Notes: generated by a model from the letters alone, not told the origin. DNA of 29,162 bases from CAZEJK01 sp964512045 (GCA_964512045.1 CAZEJK010000043.1:1-29162); one strand, 5' to 3'. Shown: positions 15,366 through 22,809, counted from the first letter of the stretch. Made by a program: numbers and translations.

Positions 15366-15980
15366 ATGCGATCGTTCGCGTGGGTCGTTACTGCGGCGGT
15401 GACAGCTATTGTGATCTGCGCCACGTCTGAGGCCCGGGAGGAGTACGCAGAGAGAACTGGTCGCGACTGCGCCGTCTGCCACCGTTCGGCCGACGGTGGC
15501 GGGGAGCTCCGGCCTGTCGGTCACGCGTTTCTGGAGAACGGGCGGGAGTGGCCAGGCGCTGACGGTCCGTGGTGGGCTGGTGGTGATGACGGTTCGGTGC
15601 TGCGCTGGCTCTGCGGCGCGGCGCATGTGCTGCTGGTGGGCGGCTGGTTGCTCTTGCTCGCGGTCCATCTGGTTGGGGCTGGCTCGAGAGACGGCGCATG
15701 GGCGACGAGCACGGGCTGGAAGCTCGAGCCGTGGCTGCTGGCTCTGGTCGTGGTCACGGGCGCAGGGGTAAGCGTGCTCCGGCTCGGGGATCTCCGTCTT
15801 TTCACGGGAACGGCGTACGGGTTGACGGTGATCGGGAAGTCGGTACCGGCAGGGGGCCTGCTGCTCGCTGATCTGGTTCTCGGCGTCAATGGCACGCGTT
15901 GGCACCGTCGACCACACACCCGCGCCGTCGTGGCAGCGGTGGTACTCGGACTGACGGTCGTCGGCTGGTTTCTCGCCTGA
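15366..15980 (+). CDS. Membrane protein with a monohaem c-type motif and CopD-like domain
   Basis: This 204-residue protein starts with a signal or anchor segment (about 4-22). A short exported region follows with one CAVCH haem-binding motif (35-39), then GGGELRPVGHAF, which resembles cytochromes linked to membrane redox proteins. Four hydrophobic segments (roughly 72-96, 114-132, 140-162 and 178-198) resemble the CopD/DUF2269-type copper-resistance membrane domain, with AAHVLLVGGWLLLLAVHLV carrying a membrane histidine. A role in periplasmic electron transfer or metal handling is inferred only. ATG at 15366 gives the best signal peptide; an upstream ATG at 15324 would add 14 residues. No Ccm or copper genes are adjacent. 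Confidence 0.75.
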   Translation: MRSFAWVVTAAVTAIVICATSEAREEYAERTGRDCAVCHRSADGGGELRPVGHAFLENGREWPGADGPWWAGGDDGSVLRWLCGAAHVLLVGGWLLLLAVHLVGAGSRDGAWATSTGWKLEPWLLALVVVTGAGVSVLRLGDLRLFTGTAYGLTVIGKSVPAGGLLLADLVLGVNGTRWHRRPHTRAVVAAVVLGLTVVGWFLA

Positions 15981-16023
15981 GAGCAACCCGTCTCGAGCGA
16001 CGCTACGGCAGCGTTCCGGCCAA

Positions 16024-16037
16024 CGCGCCGCGGCGCG
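16024..16037. other. Perfect 14-bp palindrome between convergent genes
   Basis: CGCGCCGCGGCGCG is self-complementary and lies between the stop codons of the cytochrome (15980) and ATPase (16044) genes. It could contribute to bidirectional termination, but no T-run accompanies it. Confidence 0.4.
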
Positions 16038-16043
16038 AGACGC

Positions 16044-16766
16044 CTACCGCTTGATACCGGTGACGAGGAGAAACGTCTGCGGATCGAGGAGGATGTTCAG
16101 GTCCTTCTCCATCATCTTGCCGTGCTCCTTGAGGACGCGAAGTCGGATGCGGGTGTTGTGCGGCTCCAGGCTGAATGCGACGTCCACGATATCCTCGAAC
16201 GCCGCTGCAGGCTGAGGCAGATGCCCCGGTGTGCGAGGATCCTCACGGTGTGTTCTGCACGCGAGCCAGAGCTCCGCTCCCACCTCGCCAGCGACCGCCC
16301 TCAGACCCTCCACCGTCTCGCGAGTCGTCTCCTCCTCCTGCATGCGGTCGACGAGTATCACCTGCGGGACGTACTCCATGGCGTCGCGGAGGAGCTCGAC
16401 AGCAGCGCGCAAGCGATCGATGGAGAACGAGCTTCCCACGTAGGTATGGATGTGCCGACGGCGTTCCACCTCGAGCTGGATGGCAGCCCAGTGCTGAAGC
16501 TTCTTCTCCTGACGGAGCATCTCTTCGACGAGATCGTCGTACCACGCACGGACATTCTCCACCGATCGGTCGAAGGTGATATGGAGCACGTTCTGGCCAC
16601 CGAGCATGGCGTCGACGCCGATACCGGTCAGAAAGGCGGTCTTGCCGACACCGGCCCGTGCCATCACCAGGGCCAGCTGACCCGGTCCCGGCCCGGGGTG
16701 CCCGTCGCGTTCGAGCAGGACACGGGGCGAACGGCGGAGCTCGATCAGTCGCTCTGCGTCAGTCAT
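16044..16766 (-). CDS. RecA-superfamily P-loop ATPase of unknown function
   Basis: This 240-residue protein has a Walker A motif in MARAGVGKTAF (residues 36-45) and a Walker B strand QVILVD (135-140). It has the strand order of RecA/KaiC/DnaB-like ATPases, with a helical middle (70-105) containing VRAWYDDLVEEML. No DNA-binding or other domain is visible. ATG at 16766 shares its A with the fusA TGA stop (TGATG), and GAGGAGG lies seven bases upstream, so translation is coupled to EF-G. A GTG at 16769 is an alternative start. A role linked to translation or ribosome state is suggested by context only; I do not recognise a characterised member. Confidence 0.82.
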   Translation of the reverse strand: MTDAERLIELRRSPRVLLERDGHPGPGPGQLALVMARAGVGKTAFLTGIGVDAMLGGQNVLHITFDRSVENVRAWYDDLVEEMLRQEKKLQHWAAIQLEVERRRHIHTYVGSSFSIDRLRAAVELLRDAMEYVPQVILVDRMQEEETTRETVEGLRAVAGEVGAELWLACRTHREDPRTPGHLPQPAAAFEDIVDVAFSLEPHNTRIRLRVLKEHGKMMEKDLNILLDPQTFLLVTGIKR

Positions 16767-18853
16767 CACTCATCCTCCTCGGCGAGCTTGCTCTTGTAGG
16801 TTACGAGCAGCTCGGTGGCTACCTCGTTGGGGACTGGAGCGTAGCGGGCAAACTCCATGGTGAACTCAGCCTTGCCTTGAGTGGCGGACCGCAGCTCGGT
16901 GGCGTAGCCGAACATCTCTGCGAGAGGGACCTCGGCCTCGATGCGTGCGAAGCCGTTGTCCTCTGCAGAGCCGACGATGTTGCCCCGACGCTGCATCAGC
17001 GAACGGTAGATCGCCCCTTGAAACTCGCCTGGGCCTTCGACTGCGACTCTCATCACCGGCTCGAGGATCTTCGGCTTGGCCTTCGGGTAGACCTCCCGAA
17101 ACGCAGCACGGCAGGCGGTCTGAAAGGCCATGTCGGAGGAGTCCACGGCATGCGAGTTGCCGTCCACGAGAACGACACGCATCCGGACCACCGGGAAGCC
17201 GATCAGGCGGCCCTTCTTGAGGGTGGAGCGGAACCCCTTGTCACACGCCGGGATGTACTCGGTGGGGATCGCACCGCCGCGGATGTTGTCGACGAACTCG
17301 TAGTCACCTTCGGCGAGCGGTTCGATGTAACCCACGACTCGCGCGTACTGGCCCGAGCCTCCGGTCTGCTTCTTGTGCAGGTAGTCGAAGTCGGCGCGCT
17401 GCGAGACCGCCTCGCGGTACGCCACCTGGGGCGCTCCGGTCTCCACCTCGGCGTTGTACTCGCGTCGCATCCGTTCCACGTACACGTCCAGATGCAGCTC
17501 GCCCATCCCGGAGATCACGGTCTCGTTGCTCTCGGGGTCCAGCTCCACACGAAAGGTCGGGTCCTCCTTCGAGAAGCGGGTCAGCGCCTTGCTCATGTTG
17601 GCCTGGGCCTTGGTGTCGGAGGGTGTGATCGACAGCGAGACCACAGGCTCCGGAACGTGCATGGAGGTCAGAGTGAGGCGGGGGCCAGGTCCGACGAACG
17701 TATCACCGGTCTGACAGTCCACTCCGAACAGACCGACGATATCGCCCGGGCTTGCGGTTTCGATGTCCTCGAGCTGCTCTGCGTGGACTCGGACCACCCG
17801 GCCGATGCGGAGCTTCTTGCCGGTCCGCGTCTGGATCAGAGTATCACCCTTCGACAGTGTGCCCTGGTAGACCCGGAGCCAGGTCAGCTGACCGTAGCGG
17901 CCGTCGTCGAGCTTGAAGGCGTAGCAGACCGTCTGTCGCTGGGGATCGGGGGTCAGGTCGACCGATGCGCCGTCCTGGTCCAGGTCCAGCGCCTGATGCG
18001 CGATGTCTCCGGGGCCCGGGAGGTAGTCGGTGACGCCGTCAAGCAACGGCTGGACACCCTTGTTCTTGTATGCCGAGCCGACCATGACCGGAGTCAGCTC
18101 CAGGCTGAGCACGCCGGCACGGATGGCCGAGCGGAGCATCTCCGGAGTTGCGGCATCCTCGAGTGCGGCCTCCAGAAGCTCGTCGGAGAACAGGCTTGCG
18201 GTGTCGATGAGCTCGGCCCGGCGCTCCTCGGCCAGCTCCTGGAGCTCTTCGGGGATCTCGCCGTACTCCACCTGCTCTCCGCTCGGACCGTGGAAGTAGA
18301 TCGCCCGCATGTCGATCAGGTCGACCACTCCCTCGAAGTCTGCCTCAAGCCCGATCGGGATCTGCAGCAGGACGGCCCGGTGGCCCAGCTTGTCGCGCAG
18401 CGACTGCACCACTCGATCGGGATTGGCGCCGGAGCGGTCGCACTTGTTGACGAAAGCGATCCGGGGCACGTTGTACCGGCGCATCTGGCGGTCCACTGTG
18501 ATCGACTGCGACTGGACCCCGGCGACCGCACACAGCACGAGGACTGCGCCGTCCAACACTCTGAGAGCCCGCTCGACCTCGATGGTGAAGTCCACATGGC
18601 CTGGAGTATCGATGATGTTGATGTGGTGGTCTCGCCAGCTCACCGACGTGGATGCGGAGGTGATGGTGATGCCGCGCTCACGCTCCAGCTCCATGTGGTC
18701 CATGGTGGCGCCCACGCCGTCCTTGCCCTTGACGTCGTGGATCGCATGGATCCTCTTGGCATAGAACAGCACTCGCTCGGTGAGCGTGGTCTTGCCGGAG
18801 TCGATGTGGGCAGAGATGCCGATGTTTCGTATCTTCTGCACGTCCAGGGCCAT
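16766..18853 (-). CDS. fusA: Elongation factor G, spd/mitochondrial EFG1-like type
   Basis: This 695-residue translational GTPase has all G motifs: G1 AHIDSGKT (15-22), G2 RGIT (60-63), G3 DTPGH (82-86) and G4 NKCD (136-139). EF-G domains II-V follow to the C-terminus. Several signatures differ from standard bacterial EF-G and match mitochondrial EFG1 and the spdEFG1 group: SGKTTLTERVL in the P-loop, the insert VKGKDGVGATMD, ALRVLDGAVLVLCAVAGVQ and the FGVDCQTGDTF segment in domain II. EFG1 members catalyse translocation; organisms with this type often carry a second EF-G for ribosome recycling, not seen here. ATG at 18853 has AAGGA eight bases upstream; a much longer in-frame extension upstream lacks homology. 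The ATPase gene overlaps its stop. Confidence 0.96.
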   Translation of the reverse strand: MALDVQKIRNIGISAHIDSGKTTLTERVLFYAKRIHAIHDVKGKDGVGATMDHMELERERGITITSASTSVSWRDHHINIIDTPGHVDFTIEVERALRVLDGAVLVLCAVAGVQSQSITVDRQMRRYNVPRIAFVNKCDRSGANPDRVVQSLRDKLGHRAVLLQIPIGLEADFEGVVDLIDMRAIYFHGPSGEQVEYGEIPEELQELAEERRAELIDTASLFSDELLEAALEDAATPEMLRSAIRAGVLSLELTPVMVGSAYKNKGVQPLLDGVTDYLPGPGDIAHQALDLDQDGASVDLTPDPQRQTVCYAFKLDDGRYGQLTWLRVYQGTLSKGDTLIQTRTGKKLRIGRVVRVHAEQLEDIETASPGDIVGLFGVDCQTGDTFVGPGPRLTLTSMHVPEPVVSLSITPSDTKAQANMSKALTRFSKEDPTFRVELDPESNETVISGMGELHLDVYVERMRREYNAEVETGAPQVAYREAVSQRADFDYLHKKQTGGSGQYARVVGYIEPLAEGDYEFVDNIRGGAIPTEYIPACDKGFRSTLKKGRLIGFPVVRMRVVLVDGNSHAVDSSDMAFQTACRAAFREVYPKAKPKILEPVMRVAVEGPGEFQGAIYRSLMQRRGNIVGSAEDNGFARIEAEVPLAEMFGYATELRSATQGKAEFTMEFARYAPVPNEVATELLVTYKSKLAEEDE

Positions 18854-18978
18854 GATGTCAGTCCTTCTCGTGGTGCGGGCCGCGGTACGTGGCCGACGGC
18901 TCGGAGGGGTTTGCGCGGGCCTCGGCGGATCGCCGCCGGGCTCGACGCCGGTAACTCGATGGGCGTGACGGAGATTCC

Positions 18979-19026
18979 CGCTTCGCTCGAGCGACGTATC
19001 CTGGTCCGTTTGCCGCGAGTTGTCAA
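18979..19026 (-). promoter_or_regulatory. Possible fusA promoter
   Basis: On the minus strand a perfect TTGACA (19018-19023) is followed after about 18-20 bases by a weak -10 region around AGGATACG, about 140 bases before the fusA ATG. The -35 is strong and the -10 poor. The remainder of the gap to rarD shows no ORF. Confidence 0.3.
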
Positions 19027-19089
19027 GACCTGGAGGAAGCTCCCGCTGAGCGACAGTGTACCGACCTTCTGGGTCGGCTGTCGTGCTGA

Positions 19090-20007
19090 TCAGCCGGCGC
19101 GCCTGAGCCGCGATTGGAGATCGAAGGTGTACAGCGCCAGCGCAGCCCAGATACATGGGAAGGCGATGGCATGTCCGAGCGTGAACGGCTCGCCATACAG
19201 CGCGACCGCCAGCAGGAACTGGCCAGACGGCGCAATGTACTGGAGGAGCCCGAGGGTGGACAGTGGCAGGCGACGGGCGCCGAGGGTGAAGAGCAGCAGC
19301 GGCACGATCGTTACGGCACCGGCAATGATCAACAGAAGATCGGTACCGAGAGCTTCTCCAAATGCTCCGACGCCCGCGTGCTCGCGGTGGATCAGGAAAG
19401 CGAGGGCGATCGGAGCCAGGATGATTGTTTCGACGGTCAATCCGGTCACGGAGTCGACGTTCATGGTCTTCCGCAAGAGCCCGTAGAACCCGAACGTGAG
19501 CGCCAGAGCCAGCGAGATCCAGGGCAACGACCCGATCTGGATCGTGAGGGCGAGCACACCGAACGTTGCAAGCCCGACGGCGATGCTCTGTGGGCGAGAC
19601 AGGCGCTCGCGCAAGAACACGAAACCGAGGAGCACCGTGAGGAGCGGGTTGATGTAGTAGCCGAGGCTTGCCGACAGTACCCGGTCGGTGGTGACTGCCC
19701 AGATGAACAAGAACCAGTTGTTGGCAATACAGACAGTGCTGCCGATGAGCGCAAGGACGTTCTTGCGCACCCTGAGGGTCGCGATGATGATGCTCCATCG
19801 GCGCGCAACGCTGTTCCAGAGCACCAGAAGCACCATCGACCAGAGCACTCGATGAGCGAGCAGCTCGAACGCCGAGACGTGCTGCAGGAGCTTCCAGTAC
19901 ATCGGCGAGAGACCCCAGATCAGGAAACCCGATGTGGCGCACGCCACCCCCACACGCAGGGTGGTGGTGGCGTCCTCGGCGGGTGACAAGGGTCGGACGT
20001 CGTTCAT
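19090..20007 (-). CDS. rarD: RarD-type EamA family transporter
   Basis: This 305-residue inner-membrane protein has about ten hydrophobic segments and two EamA halves, with RarD signatures FLIWGLSPMYWKLL at the N-terminus, SAFELLAHRVLWS, NNWFLFIWAV and ASLGYYINPLLTVLLG. RarD is annotated as a chloramphenicol-sensitive protein or drug/metabolite exporter; its physiological substrate is unknown. The C-terminal half has GLLQYIAPSGQFLLAV, typical for RarD. ATG at 20007 fits family length. It lies upstream of fusA on the same strand but is separated by 236 bases with its own possible promoter, so it is probably not in the fusA operon. Confidence 0.93.
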   Translation of the reverse strand: MNDVRPLSPAEDATTTLRVGVACATSGFLIWGLSPMYWKLLQHVSAFELLAHRVLWSMVLLVLWNSVARRWSIIIATLRVRKNVLALIGSTVCIANNWFLFIWAVTTDRVLSASLGYYINPLLTVLLGFVFLRERLSRPQSIAVGLATFGVLALTIQIGSLPWISLALALTFGFYGLLRKTMNVDSVTGLTVETIILAPIALAFLIHREHAGVGAFGEALGTDLLLIIAGAVTIVPLLLFTLGARRLPLSTLGLLQYIAPSGQFLLAVALYGEPFTLGHAIAFPCIWAALALYTFDLQSRLRRAG

Positions 20008-20171
20008 GGATGCTCACGCTCTCCAGGGCGGAGGATACTGCCTCGTGTCGTCGGGAGGAAGCACGGTCTGAGTCGAAGCACCGGTGAGGAGCCGCTGCAG
20101 TGAGTGCTGTGGCCGGCGGGAGGTGGGAGGTCGGGGCGTGTCGTCCACGTCGCGGCAGGGAGAGAAAGGGG

Positions 20172-20201
20172 AACGGCCCGGACCAGTGGGTCCGGGCCGT
20201 T
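20172..20201 (-). terminator. Strong hairpin terminator downstream of the Ala/Cys-repeat gene
   Basis: A perfect 13-bp stem (20172-20184 with 20189-20201, loop AGTG on the plus strand) is followed on the minus strand by CCCCTTTCTCTC. It lies 118 bases beyond the stop codon of the Ala/Cys-repeat gene and before rarD. The T-run is short, but the stem is very stable. Nothing else is visible in this 311-base gap. Confidence 0.7.
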
Positions 20202-20318
20202 GGAGGTTGGCTGGCTCTCCGCGTTGCGGGGGCGATGGGAGAGTCAGCGTTCAGAAAGCACGAGACGCAGCCGGCTGTGCAGCCAGTGAGTCTCGCGGGC
20301 GGCACCTGTCACAGGCGG

Positions 20319-21149
20319 CTACGATGCCGCCTTGGTCTCGCTGTCGATCGACTCGGCCAGCTGGATCGCCTCGTCGGAAGCCTTCTCGTACGCCTTCTTG
20401 GCGGACTTCTCGCAGCCGGTCTTCTCGTAGGTGGCGTCGTACGCGGCCTGCGCCACAGCGTGGGCGGCGGAGGTCGTGGCGGTCGCCGAGCAGCCCGACT
20501 TCTCGGCCACGGCCTGGTAGGCGGCCTTCATGGCGGTCTTCGAGCAGTTGCTCGAGTCATACGCCGTGTGGTAGGCCTCGACGGCCACCTGGTTGTACGA
20601 GGCCTTCTTGTCACAGCCAGCCTTCGTGGCGCCGTCGCTCGCCTTGGACGCAGACCAGTCGCAACCGGCGTTCGTGTTGGCGGCGGTGGTCACACCCTTC
20701 TCGGCGCTCGTGTCGCAACCGCCGTTCGTGGCCTTCTGGTAGGCGGCCTTGGCGGACTTCTCGCAGCCGGACGTGGCCATCTCGTGATCGTACGCGGCCT
20801 GCGCGACGGCGTGCTGCGCGGCGGTCTTGGCGGTCGTCTCACAGCCAGTCTTGGCGTGAACCTGCTTGTACGCGGCCTTCATGGCGGTCTTGGAGCAGTT
20901 GCTGTCGGCGTAGGCAGCCTTGTAGGCGTGCTCGGCCATTGCGTAGTTCGCGGCCTTCTTGGCCGTCTTCTCGCAACCCGTCTCCGACATCGTCTCGTCG
21001 TAAGCTGCCTTGGCGGCCGAGATCGGGCAGCTGGCGCCCTCGGCCTGTGCGGTCTTCGTTGCGCTGTCGCAACCCGGACCCGCCCAGGCGGCTCCTGCAG
21101 TCAGCACTACCAGCGCAGCAACCCCAATCACGCTTGTCATGGCTCTCAT
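20319..21149 (-). CDS. Secreted alanine-rich, cysteine-spaced repeat protein of unknown function
   Basis: This 276-residue protein has a clear signal peptide (1-23, cleavage after AWA). The mature part is made almost entirely of Ala, Lys, Thr, Ser, Glu and Tyr, with 12 cysteines: 27, 41, 59, 85, 103, 129, 145, 163, 179, 202, 220 and 246. Spacing alternates mostly 18 and 26, and each Cys starts a helix-like unit of the form GCEKTAKKA or NCSKTAMKAAY. Residues 84-133 and 201-250 are a duplicated block. The pattern suggests a helical solenoid of hairpins held by disulfides in the periplasm or outside the cell. I do not recognise a family. AAAGGAG precedes the ATG, and a TAGAAT -10 box lies at 21213-21218. 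Confidence 0.85.
   Translation of the reverse strand: MRAMTSVIGVAALVVLTAGAAWAGPGCDSATKTAQAEGASCPISAAKAAYDETMSETGCEKTAKKAANYAMAEHAYKAAYADSNCSKTAMKAAYKQVHAKTGCETTAKTAAQHAVAQAAYDHEMATSGCEKSAKAAYQKATNGGCDTSAEKGVTTAANTNAGCDWSASKASDGATKAGCDKKASYNQVAVEAYHTAYDSSNCSKTAMKAAYQAVAEKSGCSATATTSAAHAVAQAAYDATYEKTGCEKSAKKAYEKASDEAIQLAESIDSETKAAS
20400..20900 (-). repeat. Internal duplication in the Ala/Cys-repeat gene
   Basis: The segments 20400-20549 and 20751-20900 are clearly alike in DNA as well as protein. Both encode NCSKTAMKAAY, then a Gly-Cys about 18 residues on, then HAVAQAAYD and GCEKSAK. The retained DNA similarity suggests a duplication that is not ancient. Confidence 0.8.
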
Positions 21150-21184
21150 CGTCGCGGCTCCTTTCCAGTACCATCATGTTTTGA

Positions 21185-21248
21185 GAAGGGGATTGATTCC
21201 CCGTCTCAGTTAATTCTACCACACGTTTACGCGCAAGGAAGGGGATTG
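21185..21248. promoter_or_regulatory. Promoter region of the Ala/Cys-repeat gene with an 11-bp direct repeat
   Basis: A TAGAAT -10 box (minus strand, 21213-21218) lies about 65 bases before the ATG; a -35 box is poor. The 11-base sequence GAAGGGGATTG occurs at 21185-21195 and again at 21238-21248, one copy on each side of the -10 box. The copy nearer the gene also forms part of a small GGGGA...TCCCC stem. These may be sites for a regulator. Confidence 0.4.
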
Positions 21249-21377
21249 GTTACAGGAATCCGAAGATTGTTCAATTAAGCTTCTGCGGTCAGATAGCAAA
21301 CACTGAGCTGAAGTGCTTTGACGGCCTCGCGTCAGAGTTTTCGAAAGGTCTGGCGGAATCGCCGAGGGGCCGCAGAG

Positions 21378-21460
21378 TCGGGATCCGGATGGCGGGCCCG
21401 GGATCGGGGCCGGGCCAGGACTGGAGCCGGGCAGTGGCGTCGTTGCTCCTGCGAGCGGGT
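21378..21460 (+). repeat. Dispersed GC-rich intergenic repeat, copy C
   Basis: The copy begins CGGGATCCGGATGGCGGGCC, has degenerate GGNCCN hexamers and ends GGCGTCGTTGCTCCTGCGAGC in register with copies A and B. It lies in the 386-base gap between the Ala/Cys-repeat gene and the thioesterase. The other contents of this gap are the promoter region and the thioesterase 3' hairpin. Confidence 0.7.
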
Positions 21461-21501
21461 CTGGGTGGGTCGGGGGCATTCTGAACGCTGGCTGAACTAC
21501 G

Positions 21502-21538
21502 CTTCGGGCTTTCGAAGATACGGCTCTGTCAGCCGCTA
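21502..21538 (-). repeat. Stop-codon-adjacent hairpin element, copy 2
   Basis: Directly after the thioesterase TAG (minus strand) come TAGCGGCTGACAGAGCCGTAT and then the hairpin CTTCG-AAAGCC-CGAAG (21502-21517). The first part can also pair (CGGCT with AGCCG). The match to copy 1 after the kinase gene is extensive: GAGCCGTATCTTCGAAA is shared exactly. Confidence 0.6.
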
Positions 21539-22015
21539 CGGTGTGGGTTCGTCAGCCTCGTGCCAGGTCCACCGCACGCCGTCATCGTCCGAGACCCGCC
21601 TGATGCTGTACACGCCCATCCCGGCGGCGATCGGCTTGTCCTCGGCGTCCGGATGGAACGCCCGCAGCTCGGCAACGCCAACCCGATTGCCGATCCGCAC
21701 GACCCTGGCCACCGCGATCATCGGCTCGCCGCGGCCCGGACGCAGGTAGTCCACCCGCAGGTCGATGGTGGAGACCCGGTCGTGCGGTCGCAGCCGAGAC
21801 CACACCGCGAGCCCGCCGGTTGTGTCCAGGGTGGAGGAGATCGCGCCGCCGTGGAGGGCGGGGATCTCCGGGTTTCCGACATGCTCCTTGCGAAACGGCA
21901 GCTCCACTCGGACGAACCCGTCCTCGATCAGCAGGCACCGCAGCCCGAGGTGCTGATTGAACGGAATGTACTGCTCGAACAGGCGGGCCAGATACTGTTG
22001 GTCGTAGACCGTCAT
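21536..22015 (-). CDS. PaaI-type hotdog-fold thioesterase
   Basis: This 159-residue acyl-CoA thioesterase-like protein has the PaaI/YdiI signature: NPEIPALHGGAIS (residues 48-60), with HGG at 55-57, and the downstream acidic D64 on the hotdog helix. It likely hydrolyses aromatic or fatty acyl-CoA thioesters as a homotetramer; the substrate is unknown. ATG at 22015 (MTVYDQQ) is preferred over an upstream ATG at 22090 because GGGAG lies about nine bases before it and the added 25 residues look unstructured. Its TAG stop is followed immediately by the hairpin element shared with two other genes. Confidence 0.88.
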   Translation of the reverse strand: MTVYDQQYLARLFEQYIPFNQHLGLRCLLIEDGFVRVELPFRKEHVGNPEIPALHGGAISSTLDTTGGLAVWSRLRPHDRVSTIDLRVDYLRPGRGEPMIAVARVVRIGNRVGVAELRAFHPDAEDKPIAAGMGVYSIRRVSDDDGVRWTWHEADEPTP

Positions 22016-22124
22016 CGACGCTGCTCCCTGCGCGCTCGTGGCCGTTGCGGCCCGAGGAGCAGTATACGACGGTACGTCGCGCTGCGGCATCGGGTCGGGA
22101 GCCAGAAGAGCTCATCCGTAGCGC

Positions 22125-22502
22125 TCAACCGAGGTACTGCTCCGGGACCGGTAGGCCCTGCCGCCGGAAGAACGTGAGCTGGTCGAAGTAACCGCGTTGT
22201 AACACGATGAAGCCGTCCTGGACGTGGAAGAACCCGCAGCCGCGCAGCCCATTCGGGTCGACCCACTCGAGGATCGCCCACTCGCCGCACTCGAACAGGT
22301 TCTCGACCTGGCACACCATCTGCGCCCGGGCAAAGTCGATCTCGAACATCTTCCGAATGGCATCCCGGCCATGCAGGGGCTCCTCGAAGACGACCTGGTG
22401 GTTGACAGCGTCCTCGGCGTACAGCGCCATCAACCCGTCCGTATCCGCTGCGTTGAATCTGGTCACCCAGCGACGGACCACGTCTGATGGAGAGAGCGGC
22501 AT
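22125..22502 (-). CDS. SnoaL-like / NTF2-fold protein
   Basis: This 125-residue single-domain protein has the SnoaL-like layout: a starting helix DVVRRWVTRFNAADTDGLMALYAEDAV, then HGRDAIRKMFEIDF and curved strands ending FFHVQDGFIVLQRGYFDQ. Members include polyketide cyclases, limonene epoxide hydrolase relatives and many small-ligand binding proteins; the role here is unknown. ATG at 22502 has AAAGGA seven bases upstream; the longer upstream extension is not supported. It is followed on the same strand by the thioesterase after about 110 bases. In the 363-base gap to the divergent rhodanese gene I see only repeat copy E and candidate promoter boxes. Confidence 0.85.
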   Translation of the reverse strand: MPLSPSDVVRRWVTRFNAADTDGLMALYAEDAVNHQVVFEEPLHGRDAIRKMFEIDFARAQMVCQVENLFECGEWAILEWVDPNGLRGCGFFHVQDGFIVLQRGYFDQLTFFRRQGLPVPEQYLG

Positions 22503-22602
22503 GATGGTTCCTTTCGGCTGAGAGAGTATGGCACGTCCCTTGCGGATGCCGTGATGAACGACTGAAGACCGCTGCCTCTTCGAGAGAGCTAGCTGGCGAG
22601 GC

Positions 22603-22655
22603 CTGGTCGGGTTTCGGGACTGCTCCGAGGCGTTGTCGCTGCTGCGAGCAGTCCC
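22603..22655 (+). repeat. Dispersed repeat copy E (partial) with inverted repeat
   Basis: CTGGTCGGGTTTCGGGACTG and the following GAGGCGTTGTCGCTGCTGCG align well, without gaps for most of their length, to the second half of copy A read on the minus strand. The GGATCC half is missing. The copy also contains a perfect 10-bp inverted repeat, GGGACTGCTC (22616-22625) with GAGCAGTCCC (22646-22655). Confidence 0.55.
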
Positions 22656-22803
22656 TTCACGGACGGTTCGGCTTCCCCATTCGCGCATCGGTCCCGTGCG
22701 GCACGGCCGCGGCCCGGCTCGGCGACATTGCGACCTCCCTGGAACCTCTCCAGTATACCGCGCAGCAGCAGGACATAGAGCTGATGGGAGCGGGGCGGTT
22801 GTG

Positions 22804-22809
22804 TATGAT
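22804..22809 (+). promoter_or_regulatory. -10-like box for the rhodanese gene
   Basis: TATGAT (five of six to consensus) lies 57 bases before the rhodanese ATG; the -35 region at 22781-22786 (CTGATG) is weak. Tentative. Confidence 0.3.

Noticed and set aside
14928..15986. A 352-residue minus-strand open frame
   Set aside because: It overlaps the well-supported cytochrome/CopD-like gene and has low-complexity His/Arg/Ser composition without a domain.
16658..19486. A 942-residue plus-strand open frame opposite fusA
   Set aside because: It is the complement of EF-G, which has every G motif. The long open frame is a by-product of GC-rich codon use.
18854..20305. An in-frame upstream extension of fusA of nearly 480 residues
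   Set aside because: The extension is antisense to no domain of its own, overlaps rarD on the same strand in another frame and is Arg/Ala/Pro-rich. The ATG at 18853 has a ribosome-binding site and matches the EF-G N-terminus.
22503..22688. A 62-residue N-terminal extension of the SnoaL-like protein
   Set aside because: The extension is low-complexity and overlaps repeat copy E, and the internal ATG at 22502 has a proper ribosome-binding site.
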